Positions 12,701 to 23,785 of a stretch of 64,000 bases of DNA are shown here, one piece after another (position 1 is the first letter of the stretch; each line of letters opens with the position of its first letter). The stretch covers positions 173,308,317-173,372,316 of the forward strand of contig CM037584.1 of NCBI GenBank assembly GCA_021018995.1, in the 5' to 3' direction. Below the pieces are notes generated by a model, which worked only from the letters and a program-made list of their open reading frames with translations, was not told the origin of the DNA and did not search any database. Made by a program: the position numbers and the translations under genes. This stretch comes from Chloranthus sessilifolius. Lineage: Eukaryota; Streptophyta; Magnoliopsida; Chloranthales; Chloranthaceae.

Positions 12701-15700
12701 AATCTTAAATTTTTCAAAAGTCTCATTTTTAGTGTTTAATAAATATATATGAGCATATTTTTAAAAATCGTCTATAAAAGTAATAAAATATCATTTCCCT
12801 CCTCTAGTAGGAACATTATTTAAATCACAAATGTCACTGTGTATTAAATCTAATAAACACGAATTTCTTAAAACACTAGGAAAATGTTTTCTAGTAATTT
12901 TAGTCTTAGCACATATAGAAGCACTACTATCAAAAAATGCATGTTTTGGAATTAATTCTAAGTTAGTCATGCATTTCATAGATTTACAATTAACGTGTCC
13001 TAATCTTTCATGCCATAAATTAGAAAGAGAGACCGAGTAAGAAGGAGAGATTTTATTGATTGAATCAGTTACATTGAGTTTGAACATGCCTCCTATGGTA
13101 TATCTTTTTCCAACAAATTCGTCATTCTTGGATAAGATAAACTTATCTGATTCAAATACAAGTTTAAAATCATGCTTGATCAGTTAACCACCCGAAACGA
13201 GATTCTTGCGAATATCGGGTACAAGAAGCACATCAGTAAGTGTCATGACTTTTCTAGATGTGAAATTCAATTTCACTTTTCCACGCCCTATGATCTTCGT
13301 TGTAGATGAGTTCCCCATAAATAGATCTTGATCATCATCAGCATTTTCATACATCACAAGCATGTCACAATTATTAGAAACATGTTTTGTGGCACCCGTG
13401 TCGATCCACCATTCATTGATGTTACCAATCAGATTAACTTCCGAGAGAACAGCTACGAAGTTGCTTTCTCTTCCACTACATTCACTTAATTCTTCAATTT
13501 CTTGAAGAGGTGACAATCTCGTTTGAAATGTCCGGATTTCCCACAATGGTAACATCCACCATTCTTCCGTACCATGGTCTTATTCTCCTTGGAATGAGAA
13601 TATCCTCCTTCTTCTTTGACGGTTCACTAACAACCTTAGACTCAACCAAGTGTGTCTTTGATATCAGATCAACGTGATTTTCGATTTTGTTCCTAACTTG
13701 GGAATCTTCCTCAATACATAAATGAAGATCTTCCATAGAAATCTTCTCATTATTACGCTTAAGGAGTTTTTGGTAGCTTTCCAAGATGGAGGTAACTTGG
13801 CGATTACCGCACCAACCAGAAAATCCTCATCTAAATGAGAACCATTAGCGATCATATAATTTGTAATTGAAAATCATAAACTTTGCTTAGAATAGATTTA
13901 TCATCGACCATCTTAAAATTGAAAAATTGACTGATAATGTAAGAATTATACCCTGCATCTTCAGTTTTGTATTTCTTCTCAAGTGCGTCCTAAAGTTCCT
14001 TCGAAGTGTTGTAAGCGCAATAGACGTCGAACAACGAATCCAACAGTGCATTCAAAATGTAGTCTTTTCAAGTATAGTCGTCGTCGTCCCATTTCTGCTT
14101 TTTACAACCTTCATTGAGAGTGGATGATTCGATAACAATAGGACACGGAGTTGTGAGAACGTACACAACTTTCAGCGTGGTCAACAGAAAATGTAATTTT
14201 TGTTGCCACCGCTTGAAGTTCGAACTATCAAAACTGTCCAACTTGTGGATGTTGATGGGCAGCGCGGGATGCAATTTAGTAGAGATTGCAAAAATCTGGG
14301 CCATAAATTGGTTTTTAAATGTTGGAAAAATTGGTTCGAGAAGCAGGAATAGACACATAGATCCGATTCGAGGCACGAGAAATTTCCCTGTCTTTAAACC
14401 AATTTTTGCCCCTACCACTTCAATCAAGTAGTCACCAACAGGTTACCGACAATATGGTTTCAGGATACAACAAACCGGATGTGTATTTGTGTGATCAGAT
14501 TTGGCGAATCTGATCACCATACCAGAACACCAAAGAAGGGCGGAACTCTGAAGAGCAGATCTTAAAATAAACAGGGATACAAGAAATGTAAAAACACAGT
14601 GTTTAGAAATGAGGGTCTTGGGTCCCTTTTATAGAAATTAGCAGGTGCGAAACCGTTTTGGGAACGGACATATCCGTTGACAATAACTGAACGGACATAT
14701 CTGTTGACAATAACTGAGCATATTTAAAAATCAAATGTTTAAAATCAAACGGAAAAAATTTCGGTTACACTTTTGTCCAAAATGATTAACTAAATGCACC
14801 ACACCGCCACGCCACGTACATGTGCCCATGCCATCCCGGCTCGGAGCGCGTGCGTGTGACTAATGGGTACATGACGGTGGAACCTGCAAAATTTGGTGTC
14901 CCTTGGGTGAAAGCTACAAGCCTTGAGCTAATGCTTGAATATAAAACTCAAGACCCAAAAAATGTTCTATGCGATGTGAGACTATTAAAATAAAAGACAA
15001 ACCAAAAAGAAAGCCTTGACTTTGATATTTTAAAATATCCAACAGTCTTTTGACATATCAGTGGTACCATCACTTATGAAGATCATTTTAAGCATTGAAG
15101 CATGTCAACAACCTTACTTTTCATAACTATCGATGTCTCGGAAACATGTGGAAGTCAGTTTCTGACAATACAGTTGCTAAGAGCCACTTCATAAGCTTTG
15201 TCACAAAATTCTCTGAATTAAAATAATCTAATTAAGTGGCCTTGTGACCTTGTTGTCGAATAATCATCGCTTGATTTGTTCATTCTTCGAATTTAATGAT
15301 TTTTCCAATATTTCTGAATTTTCATCTGGTGATACATGCTTTAATTATGCTTACCTTTTTTATGATTATAAAGTGTTAATGCTTGGAGACTATGTAAAAC
15401 AATTATTTTGTTACTTTTGATAAGTTACCATATATTTTATATATTTCAATAATTTATTATTATTTTTGTAATCCCCGGATTTTTGTTTAAGTCTTCCAAA
15501 TTTATCTGAATTAAACCTAGTGATACCCCACCAAATGATTGAATTTGACCTAGGTTACTGTGACTTTCCACAGATAGACTACATACTAGCATGGTTCAAA
15601 ATTTCGGCCGAAACGCATCCGTTTCGGTGGCCCCTGAAAGGAAAACATCAAATTTTCAATATCGGTTTGATTTCGGCATATTATCGGTCGATAATTTGAA

Positions 15701-18150
15701 ATTATTGGCCGATATTTTGCTTCTTCAGTAATTTGATTTTTTTTTTTTTTAAGTACACCAAAATTTCTAAATTTCAGCCGAAATTTCAAATTTTCAATTT
15801 CGGGCAAGACCGAAACAAAAACGAAAATCGAAGTTTTGATCCTTGGATACTAGTAACCTGTATAAACCATCTTTACCAACAATTTATGTGCCCATATATC
15901 CAGACCGTTGCAACTGATGGATGGTAATCTAAACACCCGTCAAAGACATGTTTCTAACCGTTTAATTGACCTTCTAGGATCAGACGGTTAATAAGCTATG
16001 GTAATCTTCTTCAAAATATTATGTTGAATCCATGGTTAGGATCCACCTTATTCAAGGTATCAGATGGCCCGATACATACCAGCCATTACCAATATTTATC
16101 AGGAGAACCTTTATTTTCAACCCAAGATTCTATTAGAATAGTCCCCCATTGCCTGTGGGCTTGGAGGTCTTGGGGTATATATAATCTGGGCACTCGTCAC
16201 CTTATAAGCCGGTTTTGTGAGGTTGAGTTAGGCCCATGAAATTCTACATGGTATCAGAGCAAATATTTCTCCACTCCACATTACCCAATTCAATTGTCTA
16301 CGTGATGGAATTCTACAGCTTCTTCCTTGTCAACCCAGATTTCACATGCTTTGACCGTTGACTGTTTTGAATCAGACAATGGAGGAACGTTCTTTCCTTG
16401 CAGTCTTCAACATAATAGATCTTGAGATCATGGTCTTACCATGACACACTTCTCGAAAAGTGATCCGAGAGCCACGTCTAATGTTAAGACTCAAGATTGG
16501 CACAAACTGTATCCATCGTCTTATTCAAATCAGTCAACGATTTAAGCATGTGAAAATCAGGTAGAGTAAATAAAGCTGCCCTATGTATCAGCCAATCTGA
16601 ATAACTATTGGCGGCCCATGTAGGTATGGGCCAATATTAACTATACCATACCAATACTTGTACTTGTATCAGTATTGGTTTGGCCAAAAATCGATACATA
16701 TTGGTATCGGCCGAGTTTTAATACTATGACCAAGTCAACGCAATTTTTGAGCTATGGTTGGATCAATGGACAGAGAAGGTTGCTACCACAAATCAATAAT
16801 TACAAGTTTGCCATCATACAAGTGAAAAGGATAATTTTGCCCTTCATTTATTTACCAAAATGTCATCCACAAGGGCATTTTGGTTCGAGAACAATGCTAA
16901 CACGAGGTTATATATATATGGTAAGGATCACCTGACTCGAGTTACTCACCAAGTGACCAGAGCAGGTGAGCGTTAGATCATGGTCAAACATTGACCGCAA
17001 TGTAATTTGAGGATCACCCGCTCAAGTCACGCGTGACTTGAGTCAAGCAGGGCCGGCCCTAGGGGGTGTCAAGTGGGGTGGCGGACACTGGGCCCCCCAA
17101 CCTGCTTAGGCCATCGGCCCACATGTAATTTTAAAAGAAAGGAAAAAAATTGTATTACTGATAAAAAGATCTGACAGCCTGATAGGTGCACCATGATTTG
17201 AAGATCTATTGTGTAAAAGATTAGGGCGAAAAACGATCACCATTATCTTAGTCATGGCAGTCAACGATTTTAATGGTGGAAATGCGTATGTTCTTCACAA
17301 AAAAAAAGTGAGTGCAAATAACGCCACCGTAAGGGCTCGAACTTTCGTAGTAGAGATGTTTCACTAATACTAATTTATGGAGATATTTCTCTCCAGAGGC
17401 TCTGCTGTTGTGTGTTTAAACACTATCAGGTACGTTCTATAGACTCTGGTAAAATTAATTAAAAGAACTTTTGAACCAAGAACCTAGGTCCCACAAACCA
17501 CTAATTCAGCTACTAGAGAAGTTTATGGAGATATATAAAGATATAAAAACTTTAACCGATACATAATTTTTTTAAAGTCAAAATAATGTCAAGCATTCTA
17601 GAAAGGGTGGCGATATTTGCACCCGTTTTTCCTATGAAGAACACACGCATTTCCACCATAAAAAATTGTTGACTGCCTTGAATTAGACGATGGACATCAT
17701 TTTTCGTCCCAATTTTCTACCCAATAGATCTTGGGATCATGGCGGGCCTATTAGAGGGTCAGATTTTCATTCCACGTGGCACACATGCCTAGGACCAGCC
17801 TTGAGAGCTAATATGGAATTTTTTTTATTAATATATGTAAGCCCCATTTCGAAATCTCGACATAAGCCATAAAAACCTTAAGACCAGCCCTGGATTCAAG
17901 TCATCATTATCAGAGTGACAAATTTCGTTTTCGGGAATTTTTCAGTGGGGGGTCCTTTCGGTACATTTCAGATTAATTTCGATACCTTTCCGAAAAGTTT
18001 TAAGAAAATTTCAGGGATTAAAAATATAAAAATATATATATTTAATATATTTAAAAAAAATAATAATATTTAAAAAAAAGTTACTGAAATTTACCGAAAA
18101 CCCATATTTTCCCCAAATTTTTGTTTGACCCCCATTTAGCAAAATTTCGC

Positions 18151-18214
<64 letters not shown>

Positions 18215-21139
18215 TTGGAATCGGGATGAGGAGGAAGAGAAGGATAGAAAGACCTATAGAATTCAAACGAACATCATCATTCTGTGTCTTCAGGAGAGCT
18301 TCTAGAGATAGATGCAACAGCTTGGGAGAATGAGAGAATAAATCTCCATCACATTGGCCTTCGAGAATCGATAACTTGTAGAGCACAAATAGTATTTCCC
18401 CTTTTATCTCTTCGCTGTGACAAAATGAAAACCGCATGCCATAAATAACATTGGACAGCGGCTCACCTGGTTTTAACTTTTAATTTATTGAGGTAATTAC
18501 CATAGAGAGGGCACCATTTCGAAAAAATTTACCCTAAAGTATATGTCTAACAAATAATTTATCTAAGAAGATATGTTAGGTGTCCAATGAGGTTATCCCA
18601 TCCTCTGTCCTTAGAAATAGGAGAATCTTTGACTCCACTTCATGCTATAAAAAGTAAAGACTAAGAAAATTAACGTTCTCCTACTTCTAAGGGCAGCGAA
18701 TGAGGTAGAATTGGAAATCTGATTCTACCTTGGTGGTAGGACCTGGCCACTGCCCCACTAGACACATGGCTTTAGGAAATAAACTAAAGAGTTTATATTA
18801 TTAAAAAGTGCTACTCATAAAATTTTATTACTAAAAAAGCCTCATTTCTTTTTATAACGAAAAAGTGTCCAGAGGTGGTGAAAGATGGGGAATGGATTTG
18901 ATGAGGTAGGCCACTCACTCATGTGTCTCCCAAGAGTTAGTAGTAAGTAGTAATGTAAAATGTAAGAATGTGACTTGGCACTTGTGTCTCTTTTGGGGAT
19001 TTGTACTACGTGATATCATCATATAAGCTGTCTCCTAGGTCTAAAGGTGAGCTGTGATCTAAAGATTATTGTTGTCATGAATTGTGAATAGAATCTTTCT
19101 TCATCATTTGAGTCAAATCAGTCAAACATTATTTAAAATTAGCCTATCATATAAGTTTTTGATATATTATTAATTTTAAATGACTTTTGACTGTTTTGAA
19201 TCGGACGATGAAAACTCTCTTTCAACCCAATTTTTTGCATCTTAAATCTTGAGATTATGCACATCAAATCATATGGAACACATGATGATTGCAAATGGCA
19301 CACAGTCCACAGTGATCCGAATTCTAAGACCGTGGGTGCTCATGTTGGGTGTTTAATACCTTCCTGCTTTTTGAATTAATATTTTAGTAGCTTTGGGTCA
19401 CCCATTTTTTCATCACATCAACCTGTTAGTACTATTTAATAATAAATATTAAATAAAACCATTTGGCAATAAAAATGGGACATGTGTTGATTTGGTAAAA
19501 TTTCTTAAACTAAATTTTGGGTGCCTCTATTCGGACTAACACTGAAATCCATTAATTACTCTGAATCTGATGGTGGAGGTTATTTTTTATGCTAATCTTT
19601 CACGCCATGAATCTTGATACTACGGGTCTACCAACAGACAACTGCTTTTTAATATCACATGATGGAGATCCCAAAAAAGTGGCCCTAAAATCATGTTTGA
19701 TTGTGATGTATACCACATGATTTTAGGGCCACTTTTTAAGAATTTGTCACGTGCTTTCAGAAAGTGACTATCTGATAATACGCCATTGTCTCAATATCCA
19801 TAATGTGAAAGATTGGTGTGAAAAATGATCTCCACACCACCCTCAATAATATGGTTGGTGCTTAGAGGGGCATAGTCACCAAATCGGGGTTCGGCAATAG
19901 TTCGGCGAGGTGAAAATTCGAAAAAATCCGGCAAATTTGGGATGTTCGGGAAAATATTCGGAAGAAAAATCAATAAGAAAATTTTTTAAATAAAAATATA
20001 AAGATTTAAAATTAAAAATATATATATATATATATATATTTAGTAAGTCAACTTTTTTTGAAAAATTCAAGAATTTTTATAATCGGGCGAATTTTCAGAA
20101 AATTAGTGAATAATCCAAGATTAATTCAAGGGACCTTAAATTCATAAATTATTCGCGAATTTTTCAAAAACTCCGCGATTTTTGTGACTATAGATAGAGG
20201 TACCCTTTAATTTCTTCTTCAATATTATTGGTGCGCACTTACAAAATGTTGGAGCACTTTAAGGAAACTTAATAAAGGGGTGCATAAAGAAAAATTGGTG
20301 TGCGCTTAGCATCCCTATCATAGTGGCTTTTAAATCTATAGTTAAGCAAGATTTTAAGTTACCGAAATTCCTACAAGTCAACTTGGCAATATCAGATGTA
20401 ACTTGGCTTCACCTTGGCAATTGAAGACCCTTAACAAGATTGGAGATGAGACCACCTTTATCTTTGATGTGAGTTGATAGATCATCAATCTGACGGTTCA
20501 GAAGAACCCCAAAGCAATGAAGCTGCACTTCACCAAACTTCAGTCAGCTACCTAGTGATTAAAAAAAAATATAAAACTTTCCAATTTGAAGCCACGTGTA
20601 CGGTACTAGATGATCCAAGCACCAAACCTACTGCTCGGGAGGACGCACTCTATTAAAAATTTGGCGGCAAATTTCATATGTAATTTCAAATTAAAAAAGA
20701 AGAGGTGCGGAATTCGAACCGTGTAGAATTGACGGCGGCTCCACGCCAACGCGCCAGACGAAAGCCGGCTTGCGATCTGAGCGACGAAACCGCTAACGAA
20801 GGCTCCGCGGGGGGTGTCGGAATCGCAGAGATGGGCAATGAGATCGAGGGTCTGGCGAGCGAGGTCGTCGTCGAAGGCGGAGAGGGATTGGGCGAGGGGG
20901 GAGATGAGGAGGTGAGAGTGGAAGGTTTTTAGGGTTTGGAGGAAGAGAGGTTGGCGGATGGCTTGGTAGAGCTGAGAGAGGGCGTAGGAGGCGTGAAGAG
21001 TGAGAGAATTAGGGTTTGTGAGGAGGTTGGTGAAGCAGAGGAGGCATATGGTTCCTCCTTCTGAGGTTTCGATGGATAGAGATGGACGATGGCCTTGTTT
21101 GCACCAGCTTTGGTGCTGCTGCTCTTCTTCTCTCAACAT
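3736..21139 (-). CDS. PRD1: PRD1, meiotic double-strand-break formation protein, complete, nine exons
   Basis: Plant PRD1 (PUTATIVE RECOMBINATION INITIATION DEFECT 1, relative of animal MEI1) is needed in the nucleus for SPO11-dependent meiotic double-strand breaks. Exons in coding order: 21139-20720, 20522-20413, 18414-18254, 8554-8246, 7816-6838, 6753-6051, 5764-5484, 5259-4590, 3951-3736. They join in phase to 3849 nt (1282 aa plus TAA), close to the roughly 1300 aa of the family. Recognition comes from the N-terminal GGTICLLCF, SSGALAWSRRQ, LHCFGVLL, LPSEEIKGE and TQNDDVRLN blocks and the later RLAIGFPTLVSVLRYVAEIP and YFFSLRSLNALLYGTLDW. The protein looks like an all-helical, ARM-like fold with a CxxC near residue 32. 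Exon 2 and the last exon are short and were placed by frame, splice sites and family order. Intron 7 uses a GC donor; the others are GT-AG. Intron 3 (9.7 kb) holds a Copia element. No frameshift or stop is seen, so the gene is probably functional. The start is the first ATG before the conserved N-terminus. Confidence 0.93.
4398..4512. repeat. Short palindrome-rich repeat (gatac type) in PRD1 intron 8
   Basis: It begins catcaaaactcagccgatac and ends gataccgagcttgctacctt. The interior is built of gatac/tatc words, which are close to self-complementary. It belongs to the dispersed set whose ends resemble catrgttcaaaat and its complement. Confidence 0.5.
5845..6025. repeat. Short palindrome-rich repeat (gatac/tatcag type) in PRD1 intron 6
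   Basis: The interior carries repeated ggtatcagtgatac-like words in both orientations, and the right end reads gattttgatctgtgg. It fills most of a 286-bp intron between PRD1 exons 6 and 7, and its right end lies about 25 bp from the exon 6 donor. Confidence 0.5.
7899..8090. repeat. Short palindrome-rich repeat (gatacgtatcgg type) in PRD1 intron 4
   Basis: It begins ggttcaaaatatcgtccgat and ends ccgagattctgaaccttg, so its termini are near-inverted copies of each other. Between them are cgatacgtg, tattcgaatatatcgac and ccgatacgtg words. It occupies nearly half of a 429-bp intron. Confidence 0.6.
8866..9001. repeat. Nested inverted repeat in PRD1 intron 3
   Basis: Outer arms 8866-8880 and 8987-9001 (gatgtatctcagtat and its complement) are perfect over 15 bp. 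Inner arms 8895-8911 and 8934-8950 (ttgtatcggatggtaca and its complement) are perfect over 17 bp. The vocabulary matches the gatac-type repeats elsewhere. The Copia LTR starts 73 bp further on. Confidence 0.75.
9074..9818 (-). repeat. 3' LTR of the Copia element
   Basis: 745 bp, TG...CA bounded. It contains a GC-rich patch with a tgtgtgtg run near 9618-9631. It differs from the 5' LTR by scattered substitutions and small indels. Confidence 0.9.
10395..10670 (-). pseudogene. Copia RNase H C-terminal remnant
   Basis: CIGLRHSYVKQLLRDGVISV followed by ENLADPFIKSL is the conserved end of Copia RNase H. It lies on the expected side of the RT, before the polypurine tract. Confidence 0.85.
11106..11726 (-). 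pseudogene. Copia reverse transcriptase remnant
   Basis: KGYRQKEGVDYFDTYAFIAE and the following TIRLLIALTSIYKLIIHQMN are the N-terminal RT blocks, and DMGQTNVILGIKIVRNENT is a later block. The expected DVKTAFLNGDL reads NVKTTFLNGNL, so a key acidic residue is gone. Several frames are broken. Confidence 0.85.
12383..13087 (-). pseudogene. Copia GAG-pre-integrase and integrase remnant
   Basis: The LWHERLGHVNCKSMKCM block near 12950-13020 is the zinc-binding pre-integrase segment. The block TPQQNGVVERKNRALVEMTN near 12510-12575 is the C-terminal part of the catalytic core, with its glutamate in VVERKNR. Frames are interrupted between the two. Confidence 0.85.
13184..13493 (-). pseudogene. Copia aspartic protease region
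   Basis: Contains WWIDTGATKHV, the DTG-type active site of Copia proteases with flanking residues as expected, followed by LTDVLLVPDIRKNLVS, the usual end of the domain. It forms part of the polyprotein, upstream of the integrase. Confidence 0.85.
13856..14304 (-). pseudogene. Copia gag remnant
   Basis: The frame opening at ATG 14304 reads MAQIFAISTKLHPALPINIH and then a FDSSNFKRWQQKLHFLLTTL block typical of plant Copia gag (UBN2-like). It is broken by frameshifts; later fragments of the same polyprotein continue down to about 13494, including a remnant near 13550. Confidence 0.8.
14320..15044 (-). repeat. 5' LTR of the Copia element
   Basis: 725 bp, TG...CA bounded, aligned along its length with 9074-9818. 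Only 15 nt separate its inner end from the gag ATG at 14304. No canonical TGGTATCAGAGC primer site lies in those 15 nt or just beyond. Confidence 0.9.
15594..15845. repeat. Palindrome-rich repeat with near-inverted ends
   Basis: It starts catggttcaaaatttcggcc and ends cgaagttttgatccttgg. The interior is made of ttcggccgaaa and gccgataatttgaaa words in both orientations. One of the clearest members of the dispersed family. Confidence 0.6.
18153..18212. repeat. (AT)30 microsatellite next to the PRD1 exon 3 donor
   Basis: Sixty bases of uninterrupted AT, ending about 40 bp from the exon 3 donor at 18253. It is likely to vary in length between individuals. Confidence 0.95.
19674..19737. repeat. 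Perfect 22-bp hairpin in PRD1 intron 2
   Basis: Arms 19674-19695 and 19716-19737 are exact reverse complements around a 20-nt loop; the core is gtggccctaaaatcatg. No transposon ends were recognised around it. Confidence 0.9.
19878..20195. repeat. Palindrome-rich repeat with inverted ends in PRD1 intron 2
   Basis: It starts catagtcaccaaatcggg and ends gcgatttttgtgactatag, a clear inverted pair (atagtcac / gtgactat). The interior is AT-rich with ttcgg and cgaatttt words and includes an AT run at 20019-20038. Confidence 0.6.
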
Positions 21140-21140
21140 C

Positions 21141-21145
21141 TTCTC

Positions 21146-21176
<31 letters not shown>
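21141..21176 (-). repeat. GA-rich microsatellite in the PRD1 5' leader
   Basis: A CT run on the plus strand, so GA on the coding strand, ends 1 nt before the PRD1 start codon (ATG complement at 21137-21139). GA/CT tracts in plant leaders can bind BPC/GAGA-binding factors; that role here is inference. A short ATC-type repeat (CAT on the coding strand) follows just upstream, at about 21183-21198. No convincing TATA box was identified. Confidence 0.7.
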
Positions 21177-22458
21177 TGCTATATGATGATGATGATGGAG
21201 AAATAGGGGCTTAACGCGGTTGGATGGTTTCAAAAATAAGGTTTGACCGGATTTCAAGGACACGGGAAGTCGTAATCGTCAATTTCACTCCCAATTGTGA
21301 GTGCGCCAATCTCCTTATGCTGAAGTGGTCTAAACTTCGATTCCTCCAGTCACATGTATAGAGATTGAGCTGCTTATTTGGGATACCAGATTTCAATGAC
21401 ACAGAAAGTCGTAACAGTCAAATTTTCTCGAGAAACAATGGCTAAATGAGATTGTCCCAAGTCTGGTCAAAACATTGACTTCTCCTCATCTGTGGACTTC
21501 GTTTTGGCACGTGGCACCCATCAGTGACCAATCACATCATGTGGACTTCTCATTACCCAAAAAAAATACACCCATCAGCCAACTGGTACCATCGGCTGAT
21601 ATGTACCGTTTTCGGGCTTGTGAAAACTCAAAAATTTTGCCAAAATGTAGCAATCTTCAAATTATCTGCCGATAATTTGGACATTGTTCAAAATATTAAT
21701 TTTTTCAAAAAAATAAAAAAAATAATAAAATAAAATAAAATTTGACTGAAATCCTCAAATTGTTAACCAAAATTTCAGCTGATAATTTAAATTTTCAATT
21801 TCGGCCAGGGACGAAACCAATATTTTGATCTTTGGTACCATCTAATCTAAGCATTTTAATATAGACTCTAGGTTAGATATGAATAACGGCCTCTATCAAA
21901 GAGTTCGGATCAAATGATTAGAATCCTTTGATATGCACCAATATCAAACAACCATTAGCTCCCATGATGATTTGCACCTGGGATGACTTAAATTGATAGA
22001 AAATGTGTGTAATGTGACTAAATAAGCATATGGTTGTACATAAAGGTACTCTTATATTAAACTTGCCCTCTCTATGCGGACATATTTTATGCAGACAAAG
22101 TGCATGCGACTGACATAATTGGTTGCAAGTACAGTGTATCACATCACACCACATCAGCCGCCTGTACTTTGTCTGCATCCAATCTATCCTCCATTTATAA
22201 TTTTCCTTAATTCACCAGTTCGATCGCCAAGCCAAATCAGACCGCACGAGCTGGTTTGATGTACTTTCCTAGTTCAGTAGGTGAATTAGCAAATAAGTTT
22301 GTCTACAAAGGGTGGCAGTCCACACATTTGTGTGACTACATGATGTGCACGAATTTCCATGCATTGGAAGTCCGTGCAAGTCACACAGTCACACATGAAC
22401 TGCCGTGTCCACCCAAACCGATTGTCGACTAACTCTTAGCAGATTACGTAATATAGGT

Positions 22459-22552
22459 TCAATCAAAAGCTTGCCTGGATTGGATATCATAACAAAAGTG
22501 ATCAAGTAACATAAATCCAATCAAAAGCTTGCCTGGATTGGATATCATAACA
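22459..22552. repeat. Short direct duplication
   Basis: The string caatcaaaagcttgcctgga and the following ttggatatcataaca occur twice, about 57 bp apart. This is a small tandem duplication without coding content. Confidence 0.85.
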
Positions 22553-23722
22553 GAAGGAACTCTTGATCAGACGGTTAGGATCATCCGATCAATGTGAGTT
22601 TTTGGGGTGTGGTCTCAGTAAGTCATGGACTGATGTTCATGCGTACTGCATGTGAATACAAAGAAAATGCACATGATAAAAAACATGAATGGTGGACTTT
22701 TTTTTTCTTTTTTAACCTATAAAAAAAATGTGGACCAATCGATGCAAGGTAGACGATGTTAAATCAACTGTTCTCGAAAATTGCATTTCAATGGTGTGAT
22801 TAAGAGCAATCAACACCGTAAAATAAACAGTTATCTATAAATGTTCTAGACTTTCATTTTTATGGCATTTGACAGATCTTGATCATAGAATAGGGATGTT
22901 TTTTGATGAAATCTTTGAGCACGGTTTATCTAACCATCATCTACTTTGCATCAGCCCAACCGCTAGATGAAAAGCATATTGCCACGTGTACAATATCGGC
23001 TCCAATCATAGTCTAGATTATGGATGGCCCAACTCTATGAATGTGATATTTCTCTACACATTCTTTTAAGTTTTTCTGATGGAAAAAGGCAATATTAGAT
23101 ACAATCCCAAGTATCATATAAAAAGTTCTGGCCAATTGGCCACTAACTAATGGTCCAAAGCATCTGAGGAATCATTTATGCGAGAAAACATGATTGGTGC
23201 AATTTCCAGATCACCACGCATCGGGGAATATCCATCGATACGATGGTTCAGATGAGGGAGGGGCGTTCGAGGCTTCTTTGGTAACAAGGAAAATGACTCA
23301 ATTGTCTTGTAGGGCATAAAATCAGCTTTCAGTGAAATTTTTAGTGAAAATCAATCTTACACATACATTACAAGCATGCTTGGAAGTTGGATCTGAATGT
23401 TCAATTTTTTCAAACTTCACTGTAATTGAATAAATTTATTTTACCTAAATATTTTGCCAGACAACATTAGAAATTTTCCTAGGTCCTACAAATGTGCTTT
23501 TCCCTACTAATAAAAATGTCCATTTTCCCCACAAATGCATTTTTTCCCACAAAATCCCAAAGGAGACCTTGAAGTGACATTTGACACAGTTTACTGGCCT
23601 TACAAGTAAAAAACTATGAAGTATAAATGCACACCAACATTCTCATTTCTGCAAAAACTAAACATTATCAAAAACTGGGAAAAAAAATAAAAAAGATGGG
23701 TTGGCTATGGGACGAAAAAAAA

Positions 23723-23785
23723 AAAGTCAGAGTTCAACCTAGCTACTAACTAGGTTGAACTCTGACTTTCAACCTAGTTAGTAGC
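23723..23785. repeat. Overlapping double hairpin
   Basis: Arms 23723-23742 and 23750-23769 are perfect 20-bp complements with a 7-nt loop. In addition 23742-23757 and 23770-23785 are perfect 16-bp complements. The two hairpins are mutually exclusive, as expected from local template switching. Confidence 0.9.

Larger units (their letters stand above)
9074..15044 (-). mobile_element. Degenerate full-length Copia LTR retrotransposon in PRD1 intron 3
   Basis: The element lies on the minus strand. The 5' LTR is 14320-15044 and the 3' LTR 9074-9818; both run TGTTGGATATTTTAAAATAT... to ...CCAATTTTTCCAACA. A polypurine tract (TGTGGGGGAT) abuts the 3' LTR at 9819-9828. Flanking bases gtcta (9069-9073) and gtctt (15045-15049) look like a 5-bp target duplication with one change. 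The gag-PR-INT-RT-RNaseH order identifies Ty1/Copia. Many frameshifts and stops, plus visible LTR differences, make it a dead insertion in the same orientation as the host gene. Confidence 0.93.
15045..18253. other. Rest of PRD1 intron 3, no gene
   Basis: AT-rich intron with palindrome-rich repeats at about 15594-15845 (tttcggccgaaa type), 16575-16725 (tatcggccga type) and 17920-18150 (tttcggta type). A tRNA-iMet primer-like tggtatcagagc occurs near 16251-16262 without a recognisable LTR beside it. I see no exon. Confidence 0.6.

Noticed and set aside
16251-16262. tggtatcagagc, a perfect plant primer-binding-site motif
   Set aside because: No LTR end directly upstream and no element body downstream, so I do not call an element.
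18121-18333. Open frame with a YIYIYI run
   Set aside because: It is a translation of the (AT)30 microsatellite plus antisense of PRD1 exon 3.
20705-20932. Plus-strand 75-codon open frame, GC-rich
   Set aside because: It is antisense to PRD1 exon 1, whose minus-strand reading matches the family throughout.
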